The position numbers were made by a program, and so were the translations under genes. DNA of 64,000 bases, taken from assembly GCF_023065955.2 (NCBI RefSeq), contig NW_026622852.1:6666423-6730422 (forward strand), written 5' to 3'. The notes under the pieces were generated by a model. That model was not told where the DNA came from. It saw nothing but the letters and a program-made list of their open reading frames with translations, and ran no database searches. This DNA is from Ursus arctos (taxonomy: Eukaryota; Chordata; Mammalia; Carnivora; Ursidae). Below are positions 34,956 to 46,697 of the stretch, in pieces (the stretch's first letter is position 1; each line of letters opens with the position of its first letter).

Positions 34956-36345
34956 AATGTTCTAAAAAAATTGAGTGTCTATATGTTAAAAGCAAAAACT
35001 TAGATAGAGGGTTTAGACTATTCATGAAAATTAATTCAATATGGATCATGGATCTAAATTTAGAATGCTAAAATAGGGGCTCCTGGGTGGCTCAGTTGGT
35101 TACGTTTCTGCCTTCAGCTCAGGTCATGATCTCAGGGTCCTGGGATTGAGCCCTGCATGGGGCTCCCTGCTTAGTGAGTTGTCTGCTTGTCCCTCTCCCT
35201 CTGCTCGTCCCCCCACTCATGCTCTCTGTCTCTCTCTCAAATAAATAAATAAATAAATAAATAAATAAAATATTTTAAAAATGCTAAAATATAAAACTTC
35301 TAAAATAAAACATCAGAGAAAATGGGTTTGGTGACAAGATTTTAGAGACAACATCAAAAGCATGACCCATGGAAGAAAAAAAAAAGATATGTTGGATTAT
35401 ACTAAAATTAAAAACTTATGATCGGCAAAAGTCATTATGAAGATGAAAAGACAAGTCATAGACTGGAAGAAAAATGTTTGCAAAACACGTATCTAATAAA
35501 GAATGAATATCCAAAATATATAAAGAATTCATAAACTCAATGACTACAATATTCAACAGAATAATTAATGGGCAAAAGATCTAAACAGACATCTCATCAA
35601 ATGATAAACACGTAGAAGATGTTCATTTTCATTCGTCATTTAGAAGTTGCAGACTAAAACGATGTACACTTACACATTGGTTAAATTGGTTAAAATCCAA
35701 AACCTGATGATACCACTTGGTGACAAGAATGTAATACAGCAGAAGTTCTCGTTAATTGCTTGTGGAAGTACAAATTGAGAGAGAAACATTGGAAGACAGT
35801 ATCTTACAAAATTAATCAAAATCTTACTGTATAATTCAACAATTGTACAATTACATAATTACCCAATTAAGTTGAAAATTTATGCTCACACAAAAACCAT
35901 CAAGAAATTGTTCATAGTGGTAGCCTTTTAATCACCAATACCTGGAAGCAAATAAGATGTTCTTTGGTAGGTAAATGGATAAACAAACTGTAGTATATCC
36001 ATTTAATGAAATACTGTTTTGCAATAAAATGAAACGGTCTCTCAAGTCACTCAAAGACATAGATACATCTTAAATACATATTGATAAGTCCAAGAAACCA
36101 GTGTAAAGGCTATACACTGTATGACTCAATTTTGACCTCTGGAAAAGGCAAAACTATAGAGATGGTAAAAAGATCAGCGGTTGCCAGAGGTTTGTAGAGA
36201 AGTTACTGTATAAGGGGAATTTTAGAGGTGGAGAAACTATTCTGTGTGATACTGCAATATTGTACATCTGACTCTATGCATTTACTAAAAACCCAGAGAA
36301 TTTGACTGCATGGAGTGGACTTTAACATTTACCAATTTTTAAAAA
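34956..36345 (+). mobile_element. Old L1M ORF2 to 3'UTR, split by a SINE
   Basis: ORF2 phrases follow in order: aaaaattgagtgtctatat, then aatatggatcatggatcta, then (after the SINE) acatcaaaagcatgaccca. These continue to gaatatccaaaatatataa, tggataaacaaactgtagt and gcggttgccagaggtttg near 36178. Highly decayed. Confidence 0.8.
35076..35279 (+). mobile_element. CAN-SINE inserted in L1M
   Basis: Head ggggctcctgggtggctca, body aggtcatgatctcagggtc, CT block and eight or so AAAT units. The TSD aatgctaaaata is perfect (35064-35075 and 35280-35291) and comes from the host L1M sequence, so the SINE is younger than the L1M. Confidence 0.96.
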
Positions 36346-37019
36346 ATCACCTAATTGGTGATTCCGTCCAAGGTATTCCCAGGACGGAATGCAGAATATG
36401 CCCAAAACATCCAACTGTATTACAAACATATGAAACAACTTCAGTGAGGGCAGTGAACAGAAAAGGTGCTGTTCTAACTTCAGAAATTAGTGGAGTCTGT
36501 AAGAATAAGGTAAAAATAAATGTTTGTAGGCAAAATATTCTAGTTGATATAGTGGTTTCTAAAGGGTGTATAGGTTAGCAATTCTGAAACTATTATATAT
36601 GCATACTGAAATTGAACAATTAGGTAAATGGATGAGGAGCTGGATTCCTCATTATTGGAATGGAGTTATAGGTAAACTATAGGTTATAGATAAGGTAAAG
36701 GAGACCAGAATGACCCATATGGCAATGAATTTGAGCTGGAGGTATCAGCTTGAACAAAATTTAGCATTATTAATATAGGTATGTGTGGTTACATATATAA
36801 ATATTTATAGATACATGTAATGCACAGTTTAGTATACATACATGCATATATCAATTCAGAGTACCTAGAAGCAAACACCCCAATAACAATGGGCTTACCT
36901 AATGCTCAGATATTAGTTTCTAATACCAATACTAGGAACTAGGGTTCCTTGGCTGATTTTAGGACTGGGCAGTGAATATACAAGATAAGCTTAGAGTATA
37001 TTATAAGGTGATGTAAAGA
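36346..37019. other. Unassigned interval between L1M pieces
   Basis: Not clearly assignable. An open frame at 36315-36578 (87 codons) starts in L1M sequence and has no recognisable motif. It contains a short palindromic pair ccgtccaagg/aggacgg near 36364-36387. Confidence 0.35.
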
Positions 37020-37276
37020 AGAACTTTAAAAAAAAATAAAAGAAAAAAGACACACACATACATTCACAACACATACACACATACAATGATGAAGTATGTT
37101 AAAGAGTCGCAGAAGTGAATGAAAAAGCTCCCAACAGGTAAGCCTGGAACAATATGAGGAAAACAATAAAATAAGAGTATTGGATTATGGCCCAAAGCAT
37201 TTGAAATATCTATGAGTCAATACCGATAGAATGAGAGGATTATATACATACATAGATAGATAGATAAGTAAATGAA

Positions 37277-37319
<43 letters not shown>

Positions 37320-37890
37320 AAGAATGAATAAATAAATAAAAGAATAAATAAAAATAGAAGTCTCTCATGCAGAAGGTTTCAAATAATTTATGTATATACT
37401 CAGTCCACAAGGAGGTGGAACATAACTCCCCTTCCTTATGTCTGGGCTACCCCCCAACACAACTTTATCCTAGAGAAACCTCACAAATACTTCTTCAACC
37501 AGGTGATTAAGGTTAACATCATCAGTGAAGTTGTGTTGATAGTATATGCAATTGATACTACGTGATGAGAGTTGCAGCTTACCTCTGTGATGATCTTCCT
37601 TCAAAAATCTCATAATCTCATTCTAACTATGAGAAAACATTAGCCAAGTATCAGTTGAGGGATATTCACCAAGATATTTGACCAATACTTTACAAACTGT
37701 CAAGGTCATCAAAACTGAGAGTAATCATGTATATATATGGTATATGTATATATGTCATTTAATTTTATACAAATACTTATAAACACATAAACATATATAC
37801 ACATATTTTTATACATATAAAAAGAAATATATATTTCTATATTGAAATTTATATGTATGTATGCATGTATGAATGTATCTCAAATATAGT
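37020..37890 (+). mobile_element. L1ME-type 3'UTR fragment
   Basis: The wording ccccttccttatgtctggg near 37429, then aaccaggtgattaaggtta, then gttgatagtatatgcaatt, then aaactgtcaaggtcatcaa at about 37692, matches the remembered old L1ME 3'UTR in order. An AAAT microsatellite and a SINE lie within or beside it. Confidence 0.65.
37272..37350 (+). repeat. (AAAT)n microsatellite
   Basis: About 80 bp of AAAT units with several GAAT/AAGA interruptions. Confidence 0.95.
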
Positions 37891-37897
37891 GGTAATT

Positions 37898-38089
37898 TGG
37901 GGGACCTCAGTGCCTCAGTTGGTTAAGTGTCTGCCTTCGGTTCAGGTATGATCCCAGAGTCCTGGGATTGAGCCCCCCATCTGGCTCCCTGCTCAGCAGG
38001 GGGTCTGTTTCTCCCTCTGCTCCTCACCCAGCTCATGCTCTCCCTCGCTCTCTCTCTCTTAAATAAATAAATAAAATCTTAAAAAATAA
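37898..38089 (+). mobile_element. CAN-SINE inserted in L1ME 3'UTR
   Basis: Head gggggacctcagtgcctca (mutated), body cagagtcctgggattgagc, CT block ending ctctctctcttaaataaat. Imperfect flanks tagtggtaattt and tatggtgataatt act as the TSD. Confidence 0.9.
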
Positions 38090-39698
38090 AGTATGGTGAT
38101 AATTCATGATACTTTAGTTTTGCTAAAAAGGTAATTGAATAAATTTAAGTAAGACTTAAAAAGGAGATGAACAAATTTCAGAGTAAGGATGATTTTGTTT
38201 TAAAAAATAATTGGTAAATAATTTTTATATAATTGGAAACTCCGAAATTTTGCTACCTCCTTTGTGACAAAGCAGTTATAATTCTTTTAATGATAATTTT
38301 CTAAAGCCGCTATAATTTCTTCTAGTAGAGTAAGGTGTACATTTTTACATTAACAATTCTTCATATTTAAAAATTATGACTGATTTTCACAATCATTAAA
38401 GACACTCATTTTGCAAATAGTTTTAAGTATACACCTCTTCTATGAAATTGATATCAGAAAATCCAGTGGAATGAAATTCATTTCCCTCAAAAAAATAGGG
38501 AATATCCTAGTCAAACTACTTTTGGTTTCAGTCAAACTCTTGTCCAAACCTGAAAAATGTATCACAAATATATAGTCAGCCCTATGTGTAAAACAAACAC
38601 ATGCACTGAAACTAAACAAAAACCTGAATTGGCTTAATTGTCTCTCCATGTTCTAAAGAGCCAAATAGAAATTAAAGAAAAAAAGGCACCGTTTGTATTT
38701 TTAACTTGACTTTCCTATTTAGAAACTGGTCTCAAAGGCAAGCAATTTTCTATGTGGCATATCCTAAAAATATTAAATATCATTTCCACATTTTGTACCA
38801 TTACATAATATACTATAAATGATGCTGATGTTATTGCTTCATAAAATTAGACCTCCCAAGGCCTAAAGAATAATTCCATTTTATATAAATTTTACTTCAG
38901 CAAATATGTCTACAACATACACTCTTTTGGAACAACTACTTTATTTGGGGAAACAAACATATTTGAAAAGTAAATATTTTTAAGAACTCTATGTGTTGCA
39001 GTATGAGTTTGTAGAAATATATTAGAAAAACAAAATGAATTTTTTTCACATAAGTAAAATAGCAAACAGTTAATAGAGTCAGATTACACTTTTTTCTTAA
39101 AATTTAAATATCAGCATAAGTCAGTGAACTCTACTACAAATTTTTGCAAAGATTTCTTATCATGACAAATTTATATAATAAAAATGAGTCAGAATGGACT
39201 ATATTCTACTATTGTAACAATCATCAATGACTGTGTGATAAAGTAGGTGGTGGTTTTTTCCTCCTAAATATTGTACCAACTTATCAAGAAGTAAAATATG
39301 AGAGACATAGAATGCTAAAATAAATAATTTGTGCAATGGAGAGCTATAAATGTCAAGTCAGTTAATATTTATTGAATATTTAAAAAATATTTTCTAAGTA
39401 AAGTACTATGTGGCTTTGGATTATAATGATAATGTAATATTTAAATATATTTCACTTTGAAATAAAAGTAACAGAAATTTAGATGTGTGTTTCTGGAAAT
39501 TTCAGGACAAAAATATGTAAACATTTTCTATTATTTTCAAAAATACATTAAAGCCTCCCTGATGCAAAAATTACAATTATGCCATGAGTTACATTACACA
39601 GTGTTTTGTGTTTTACTTAAAAAAGAAAAAAAAATTCATAACTTGAGTTTATTATGTAAACAAAATAGCAATCAGTATATGTTGTTTGGGTCACCCAG

Positions 39699-39700
39699 AA

Positions 39701-39735
<35 letters not shown>

Positions 39736-39738
39736 ATA
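39699..39738 (+). repeat. (TAAA)n microsatellite
   Basis: About ten TAAA units, uninterrupted. Confidence 0.95.
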
Positions 39739-39858
39739 TTAATATATAAAAATAAGTATAAAAATATGTAAATAGAAATATGTACATGGCTATTGCTTAT
39801 ATATGTAATACATTTAAACATATATAATGTAAATTATGTAAAGTTATTTATATAACTT

Positions 39859-39861
<3 letters not shown>

Positions 39862-39888
<27 letters not shown>
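39862..39888 (+). repeat. (AT)n microsatellite
   Basis: Thirteen or so uninterrupted AT units. Confidence 0.95.
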
Positions 39889-39889
<1 letters not shown>

Positions 39890-40207
39890 CTTTACAAAAA
39901 TAAACTTAAAATATAAAATTTGGGAATATTTCTAGTTTGTTTCCAACAGGGTAAGTTAGATAACACCACATTTATCAAATGAGGATTGAACAAATGCTAT
40001 TCACTAATCTGAAAAGCCAATATTTTTTACTTTATTAGGCTATTTATTGCGATGAGGATGAATATTTTAGTTATAACTTAAATACCTTTCTGTGATTACA
40101 AACTATATCTTTTGTTCATTTTAAGTCCATCAAGAAACTTACTTACTTGTTTTGTATTTTCACTGGTCATGCCTACTTTCTTGCTCAGAGATTCAGAGAA
40201 TCAAGTA

Positions 40208-40530
40208 ATCCTGTGTATTTAAAATAGAAAGAATCTGGAAAAATACGAGTGTAGCATATGATTTCACTCATATGTGGAATTTAAGGAAAACAAAAAAACA
40301 AGTAAAGAAAAAAAAAGAGATAATCCAAAAAATAGATGCTTAAATAGAGAGAACAAATTGGTGGTTACCAGAGGGGCCGTGGGTGGGTGATGGTCAAAGT
40401 GAAGGGAATTAAGCATACACATCCTACCGGCACTGAGTAATGTATAGAATTGTTGAATTACTATATTGCACACCTGAAACTGATAGGACAATGTATGCAG
40501 AATTTAAATAATTAAGTGATTAATTTTTAA
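40208..40530 (+). mobile_element. L1 3'UTR fragment
   Basis: Carnivore L1 3'UTR wording in order: atatgatttcactcatatg, then gaattggtggttaccagag-type text near 40360, and cacacctgaaactgatagg near 40469. It lacks ORF2 apart from the last few codons, so it is a very short 5'-truncated copy or remnant. Confidence 0.85.
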
Positions 40531-40659
40531 AAAGGATATGTACCATGGAAGTCTTTAATATAGAGAGGTGATTTTCTTAGTTTACCATCATGATAAAAAT
40601 CACTTTTTTTCCTTTTTTTTTTTCCTAACAAAGACAATGAATTTAAGTTCTATTGTCTG

Positions 40660-40864
40660 GGGCACCTGGGTGGCTTGGTTGGTTAAGCATCTGCCTTCAA
40701 CTCAGGTCATGATCTCAGGGTCTTGGAATCAAGCCCCATGTGGGGCACCCTGCTCAGTGGGGAGCCCTACTCTCCCTCTCCCTCTGCTGCTCTCCCTGCT
40801 TGTGCTCTGTCTCGCTTGTTCTTACTCTATCTCTCAAATAAATAAATAAAATCTTAAAAATAAA
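40660..40864 (+). mobile_element. CAN-SINE
   Basis: Head ggggcacctgggtggcttg, body aggtcatgatctcagggtc, CT block and AAAT tail. The TSD aagttctattgtctg / aagttccattgtctg (40645-40659 and 40865-40879) differs at one base. Confidence 0.96.
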
Positions 40865-40879
40865 AAGTTCCATTGTCTG

Positions 40880-41769
40880 TATTCATACATCCAGGCATCC
40901 CAGAGCATGTGTTCATATGACTTTCAGACAATATTCTCTGGTACATCTAAAGAACAAATTAATCCTAAATATTGTATTCTTGAATTGCCTATCGTCTTAA
41001 CTTCAATGTCATCAATCTTGAAACATTTAGGCTTACTAGTTAAAATTTTAAAAGAAAAATACAAAAAAAAAAAAAAAAACCCAAAACAAAAAACAACATG
41101 TGACAGGACACAAATTTTGCCATTGCCAAAAAATCCTCTTTTAGTCTTCCATTTCACCCAGTAAATTTGATGATTGTGTTTTGTACCACAATTTTCCAGA
41201 AAATTATCTTACACTAACATACCTAATGTACATATGGTTATAAAGAAATATTCAGGTTTATGAATGTGACCCAACATATCTGGTCATAGGATTTTGATTC
41301 AACAGAGACCTCCTACTTTGAGAAAGGCCATTCCAAGATAATCCTTCAGAAATGTGAAATTGATCATCTCTCCACTCAGTATGCTACATGAACTTGGAAC
41401 ACATACAAAGCCAAAATGAGAGAAAAGTAAAACCAAGGTGACATTGAGACAGGAAACTTCTGGGGTTATATACAGCTCATACCTGAGATCTGACAGAATA
41501 ATTTTCTGTGAGATATACTTTTATTTATAATAAAGTTTCTCCTTAGTTTTAAGCTGGAAACCTTGCTATCTTATTGTAACAAAAAGTGCTTTAACTAATG
41601 ATATCACTCACACACTAAATAAATGAACAATTACAAAGTATTTTCATCAAAATTATAATTAGAGTCAAACTGACAAATGAAATCCAATAGTGATATAAAT
41701 ACTGAAAAAAAGTTATGCAAATAAAAAGCTGAAACAAGTCAGGGCTGCATATTTCATTCATTTATCATT
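40880..41769. other. Unassigned interval
   Basis: Contains an A run near 41066-41081. Overlapping plus and minus frames of 77-85 codons at 40907-41164 are chance products of the A run. No gene is seen. Confidence 0.4.
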
Positions 41770-41783
41770 TACACATAATTATT

Positions 41784-42069
41784 CATGTATTTATTTTATT
41801 TTATTAATATTGATTGATTAATTTGAGTGAAAGAGCCTAAGCAGATAGGAAGGGGCAGAGGGAGAGGGAGGGAGATAAACTTTTTTTTTCTTTTTAAAGA
41901 CTTTATTTTTTTGAGAGAGAGTGAGCATGAGTGGTGGGAGGGGGAGATGGAGAAGGAGAAGCAGACTTCCCGCTGATCAGAGAACCCAATATAGGGCTTG
42001 ACCTCAGGATGCTGGAATCACAACCTGAGCTGAAGGCAGACACTTCACTGACTGAGCCACCGATGCCCC
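41784..42069 (-). mobile_element. Dimeric / chimeric CAN-SINE within one TSD pair
   Basis: On the minus strand a complete SINE (42069 to about 41881) runs through its A-rich tail. It is followed directly by the 3' part only of a second SINE (about 41880 to 41784: CT-rich block plus AAAT-like tail). One perfect 14-bp TSD, tacacataattatt (41770-41783 and 42070-42083), encloses the whole unit, and no TSD is seen between the halves. Confidence 0.8.
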
Positions 42070-42099
42070 TACACATAATTATTATTTAAATATGAACTA

Positions 42100-43020
42100 T
42101 TTAGAACTTTCTTAGGAAAAAAAAATCTGCTCTATTTACATTTCTAGCCTTGACAGAGTTTCTGATACTCAACTTGCCTCTCTGCTGTCAAAAACCAGAA
42201 AACCAGTGAAAATGGTCAATTTCAGACTGTGAACAACAGGTAGCAAAGAACTTTGATCACTGAGAAAGCAAGGGGAGTTCTATCATTGCCTTGGATTTCT
42301 CTCTGGAGACACTTTTTGGATGTGGTGCTGGGAGGTGAACCCAAGCTAAGAAGATGGGTCTTGCTGAGTTAGAGAAACAAACAGAAGCTAATGGAAGTTA
42401 TGGCATCTGGAATTCTCAGGGCAGAGCAATGGAATGGAGGTAGCTACACAGGAAAATAGAAATCTCCATGTGTCATCTTGAGTCTGTTCCTCAATACCAA
42501 TCTACACATATGTAGGGCAAAATTTCATGAAACTGGCAAGAAACAATGGCTTCAGAGTAAGCTATATTATTCTCAGTGCTTAAACAGGAATGAAAGAGTT
42601 CAAGCTTCAACAAGACAAAGTTGAGAGACCTTATTGAACACCTCTGGCATTCAATGGAAGGTGGCAAAAGAGGTGTATATTAACATTAGTGCTAGGGTAA
42701 AGGTTACTCTACCCTACCTTAACAAGGTTAAAAAAAAAAAAAAGGATTCTTAAGAGGATTGAAATTATCTGCAAGTAATTTAACTGCCTTCTGAGGAAAA
42801 TTCTGTCACTCTTTAGAGGAAGGAAACAAAATCCAGATATTAAAAAATACACAATTCCCAATTCCCATGGTCCAATCAAATACTACTAAATATGTAAATA
42901 CTAGATATGTCCTATAACCAGGGGGAATATTAGTCAACAGAAACAGAGACAGAAACGATATAAATAATAGCTTTGCACACAATAATTCAAAACACTTATT
43001 AAAAATATTCTTAACAATTT
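42100..43020 (+). mobile_element. Old L1 5'UTR/ORF1 region (L1ME or HAL1-like)
   Basis: Phrases of the old L1 5' region appear: aaaaccagaaaaccagtga, then tcaatttcagactgtgaac, then gtcaacagaaacagagaca near 42934 and ataatagctttgcacaca. The same element continues after the SINE at 43031-43272. No ORF1 frame is preserved. Confidence 0.5.
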
Positions 43021-43030
43021 AAAGTATGAA

Positions 43031-43272
43031 TGGGGACACTTGGGTGGCTCAGTTGGTTGAGCATCTGACTCTTGGTTTTGGCTTGGGTCATGATCTTAGG
43101 GACATGGAATGGAGCCCTGCCTCAGACTCCATGCTTAGGGCAAAGTCTGCTTGAGATTCTCTCCCTCTTCCTTTGCTGCTTCCCCTGCTCATGCTCTCCC
43201 TCTCTCTCTAAAATAAATGAATGAATAAATAAATAAATCAATAAATAAAATCTTAAAAATTAAAAAAATACA
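43031..43272 (+). mobile_element. CAN-SINE, older subfamily
   Basis: Head ggggacacttgggtggctc, then gagcatctgactcttggtt and ggcttgggtcatgatctta, CT block and an interrupted AAAT tail. The flanks aagtatgaat and taagcatgaat suggest the TSD. It splits an old L1 ORF1 region. Confidence 0.93.
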
Positions 43273-43400
43273 GTAAGCATGAATATAATGAAAAGAGAAA
43301 TAACAACTATAAAATATGATTAAAAGGAGCAACAACATCAACAACAACCCTGTGAAAAAGAACCAAACAGAACTTTCCAAGAACTTTCAGGATATAGCTA
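43273..43400 (+). mobile_element. Old L1 ORF1 continuation
   Basis: The text aatataatgaaaagagaaa, then tgaaaaagaaccaaacaga, then actttccaagaactttca continues the ORF1 region interrupted at 43030 by the SINE. Confidence 0.5.
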
Positions 43401-43560
43401 AAATTTAAAACTTGAAAGGGATGACATCACCAAATGATGGTGAGGATGTGGAGCAGCTAGAATCCTTAGCCACTCCTGGTGAGACTATAAACTGGTTCAA
43501 TAACTTACCCATTCTTGGTGAGACTATAAACTTGTTCAAAAACTCATGCCCCTGGGAACC
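43401..43560 (+). mobile_element. L1M ORF2-like scrap with local duplication
   Basis: gtgaggatgtggagcagct followed by cctggtgagactataaact resembles an L1M ORF2 C-terminal phrase. A copy of the second part follows: ggtgagactataaactggttcaa and ggtgagactataaacttgttcaa differ at one base, with a period of about 42 bp. Confidence 0.5.
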
Positions 43561-44049
43561 ACCACACACCACACCCCTGGAGGCCATCATACTTTGGGGA
43601 TCTGGCCTTGGACTAGTGGCTCAGCACAAATTTACTAACACCACTGCCACATTCCTGAGCCTTCTTGTGATCGAGTGCCCTCAGAGTCAGCCTAACTAGG
43701 TCTCACAAACACTACAGAGAGGAAACACAGCCCACAACTAGCAAAGAGTCATTGCAGACATCTGTACTGAGAGAAAAATGGACTCAGACAAAAGAGTAGG
43801 GCATAAGCAAAACACACAGGAGACTCCCTAGAAGTGCCGTGTTCTGGTGAACAGGGAACACTGCACTCACTACAGGGCCCTACAGGACCTCTTTTTCATA
43901 AACCTACTACTTTCAAGAGTAGAAGACATAGCTAACTTTCCTAATACAGAGAAACAGACAGGGAGAGGTAGACAAATGAGGAGATGGAGGGATATGTCCC
44001 AAATGAAAGAAGAGGACAAAATCACAGTAAAAGATCTAAGAAACAGAAA

Positions 44050-44815
44050 TAAATAATATGCCTGATAGAGAATTTAAAGTAATGATCATAAAGATACTGC
44101 ATTTCAGGAAAGGGTGGAGAACATCAGTGAGACCCTTGTCAAAAAGATAAAAAACAACATATCAGAGACAAAGAACTCATTAAATGAAATTAAAAATACA
44201 ATACATGGAATAAATAGTAGTCCATAGGAAGCAGAGGGAATGTATCAGTGACCTGGAAGATAGAGTAACAGAAAACAACCAAGCTGAATAAGTGAAAGGA
44301 AAACAAATACTTCATAATGAGAATAACTTAGAGAACTCGGTGACACCATCAAGGATAATAACATTCCCATTATAGGGATTCACCCCTTCTCCAGAGAAAG
44401 GGGGACAGAAAATGTATTTGAAAAATTAATGTTGAAAACATCCCTAATCTAGGAAGGAAAATGGATCCAGATTCAGAAGGAAGAGAGATCCCCCAACAAA
44501 TTCAACACCAAATCACTTAGTAATTAAAATGGCAATAATTAATGATAAATAAGAATTTTAAAGGTTATGAGAGAAAAGAAGACAGCTGCATACAAAGGAA
44601 ACCCCATGATGATTTTTAAGCAGAAACTTCGTAGGCCAGAAAAGAGTGACATGATATATTCAAAGTGGTAAGAGAAAAAAATATTCAGCCAAGAACACTC
44701 CTTTCAGCAATGCTATTATTCAGAAGAGGAGAGATAAAGAATTTCTCAGATAAACAAAATTAAAAGAATTCATAACCACTAAATCAACCCTATGAGAAAT
44801 GTTAAAGGAAACTTT
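44050..44815 (+). pseudogene. L1 ORF1 remnant (RNA-binding protein)
   Basis: ORF1 of L1 encodes the nucleic-acid-binding chaperone of the retrotransposition particle. Here phrases such as cctgatagagaatttaaag near 44061 and ggtgacaccatc near 44340 follow the ORF1 order. No frame longer than a few dozen codons remains, so it cannot be expressed as a protein. Confidence 0.65.
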
Positions 44816-45877
44816 ATGAGTAGAATATAAGAACCATAAGTAAGAGTTAAAAATCAATCAATTAAACACAAAGGCATTAAATAAATAAATAAGCACACCT
44901 GTAAAAATCAGTCAAGAGAAACACAAAATAAAAAGATGTAAAATATGTACAAAATTTCTGAAACATGGAGGGGAGATGAATAATGAATGAGTTTAAAATT
45001 AAGTGACCATCAGCTTAATATAGAATGCTATATGCAGAAGATATTATATATAAACCAAATGTTAACTACAAATCAAAAAACAGGAATAGATGTGCAAAAA
45101 ATAAAGAGTAAAATCCTAAGTATATCACTAAAGAAATCCAACAAACCATGAAAGAGAGAATGAGAAGGGATCAGAGAAAAGCTACAAAAACAACCACAAA
45201 GAAAGTAACAAAATGTCAATAAATACACTATTTATCAACAATTAGTTTGAATGTAAATGGACTAAATGTGCCAACCAAATAATATAGGGTAACAGAGTGG
45301 ATGAAAAAAAAAAAAAGACCCATTTATATACTGCCTGAAAAAGACTCATTTCAGACCTAAAGATACCTGCAGATAGAAAGTGATACCTTCAGGAGAAACA
45401 TTTGTCATACAAATGGATGTCAGAAGAAAGCCAGAGTGGCAATACTTGTATCAGACAAAGTAGACTAAAACAAAGACTATAAGTAGAGACAAAGAAGGAC
45501 ACTATATAATAAAGGGGACAATCCAACAAGAAGATACAACAATTTTAAACATTTATGAACCCAACAAGGGAGCACCCAAATACATAAAATAGTTAATAAC
45601 AAACATAAAAGAATTAACGGATGGTAATACAATAATAGTACAATAATTCATCAACAGACAGATCATCCAAACAGAGAATCAACAAGGAAACTGCGGCTTT
45701 GAATAACACACTGGAAGAGATGGATTTAACAGATATATTCAGAATATTCTATCTTAAAATAGAATACACATTCTTTTTAAATGCACATGGATCATTCTCC
45801 AGAATAGATCACATATTAGGTCACAAAACAAGCAACAACAAATTCAAGAAGATTGAAGTCATACCATGTACCTTTTC

Positions 45878-45985
45878 TTTCTTTTCTTTTCTTTTCTTTT
45901 CTTTTCTTTTCTTTTCTTTTCTTTTCTTTTCTCTTTTCTCTTTTCTTTTCTTTTTTTCTTTTCTTTTCTTTTTCTTTTCTTTTTT
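45878..45985 (+). repeat. (TTTTC)n microsatellite derived from a SINE tail
   Basis: About 20 TTTTC units with CTTTT and TTTTTTC interruptions lie between the TSD and the SINE body. All three plus frames are open across it and give Phe/Leu/Ser strings; these are not genes. Confidence 0.97.
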
Positions 45986-46175
45986 TTAAAGATTTTATTT
46001 ATTTATTTGACAGAGAGAGACAGCCAGCAAGCGAGGGAACACCAGCAGGGGGAATGGGAGAGGAAGAAGCAGGTTCCCAGTGGAGGAGCCTGATGTGGGC
46101 CTTGATCCCAGGACTCTGGGATCATGCCCTGAGCTGAAGGCAGACTCTTAATGACTGAGCCACTCAGGCGCCCCC
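45878..46175 (-). mobile_element. CAN-SINE with expanded (TTTTC)n tail, antisense
   Basis: The TSD accatgtaccttttc (45863-45877) and accatgtctcttttc (46176-46190) brackets the whole insertion in L1 ORF2. The SINE body spans about 45987-46175. The left ~105 bp is its tail, which has become TTTTC units (GAAAA on the SINE strand). Confidence 0.92.
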
Positions 46176-46650
46176 ACCATGTCTCTTTTCTGACCACAAC
46201 AGTATGAAACTGGAAATCAACCACAAGAAGAAATCTAGAAAGACCATAAATACATGGAGGAAAAATTACATGTTGCTGAGCAATGAATGGGTCAACCCAT
46301 AAATCAAAGATGAAATAAAAAATTACATGGAAATAAATGAAAATGAAAATGAAAACACAATGGTCCAAACCTTTGGGATGCAGTAAAAGCAGTTCAAAGA
46401 GGAAGTTTATAGAAGTACAGGCTTACTTCAAGAAGCAAGAAAAATCTCAACCAACCTAATCTTACACCTAAAAGAGCTAGAAAAAGAACAACAGATAAAT
46501 CAAAAGCAGCAGAAGGAAAGATATAATAAAGATTAGAACAGAATTAATGATATAGAAACTTAAACAAAATAAAACAATAGACCAAATCAATGAAACAAGG
46601 AGCTGGTTCTTTGAAAAGCTCAATGAAATTGATAAACCTCTAGCCAGACT

Positions 46651-46651
46651 C

Positions 46652-46696
<45 letters not shown>

Positions 46697-46697
46697 A
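46651..46697 (+). repeat. (GA)n microsatellite in L1 ORF2
   Basis: About 22 GA units with one GAAA and one GGGA interruption expand the RE-coding stretch of ORF2 (compare ttatccaaaagaaaagaga near 56599 in the younger L1). Confidence 0.95.

Larger units (their letters stand above)
38090..40206. other. Unassigned, very AT-rich
   Basis: Over 2 kb without a recognised gene or family. Simple repeats inside are listed separately. Frames such as 38440-38649 (minus) have no motif. Confidence 0.4.

Noticed and set aside
37260..37352. Regularly repeated units resembling a CRISPR array
   Set aside because: These are simple tetranucleotide repeats without spacers, in a mammalian genome. The same applies to the GGAA, GAAA and TTTTC tracts.
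45699..46137. Overlapping plus-strand frames of 75-96 codons
   Set aside because: They are translations of the TTTTC microsatellite and an antisense SINE inside an L1.
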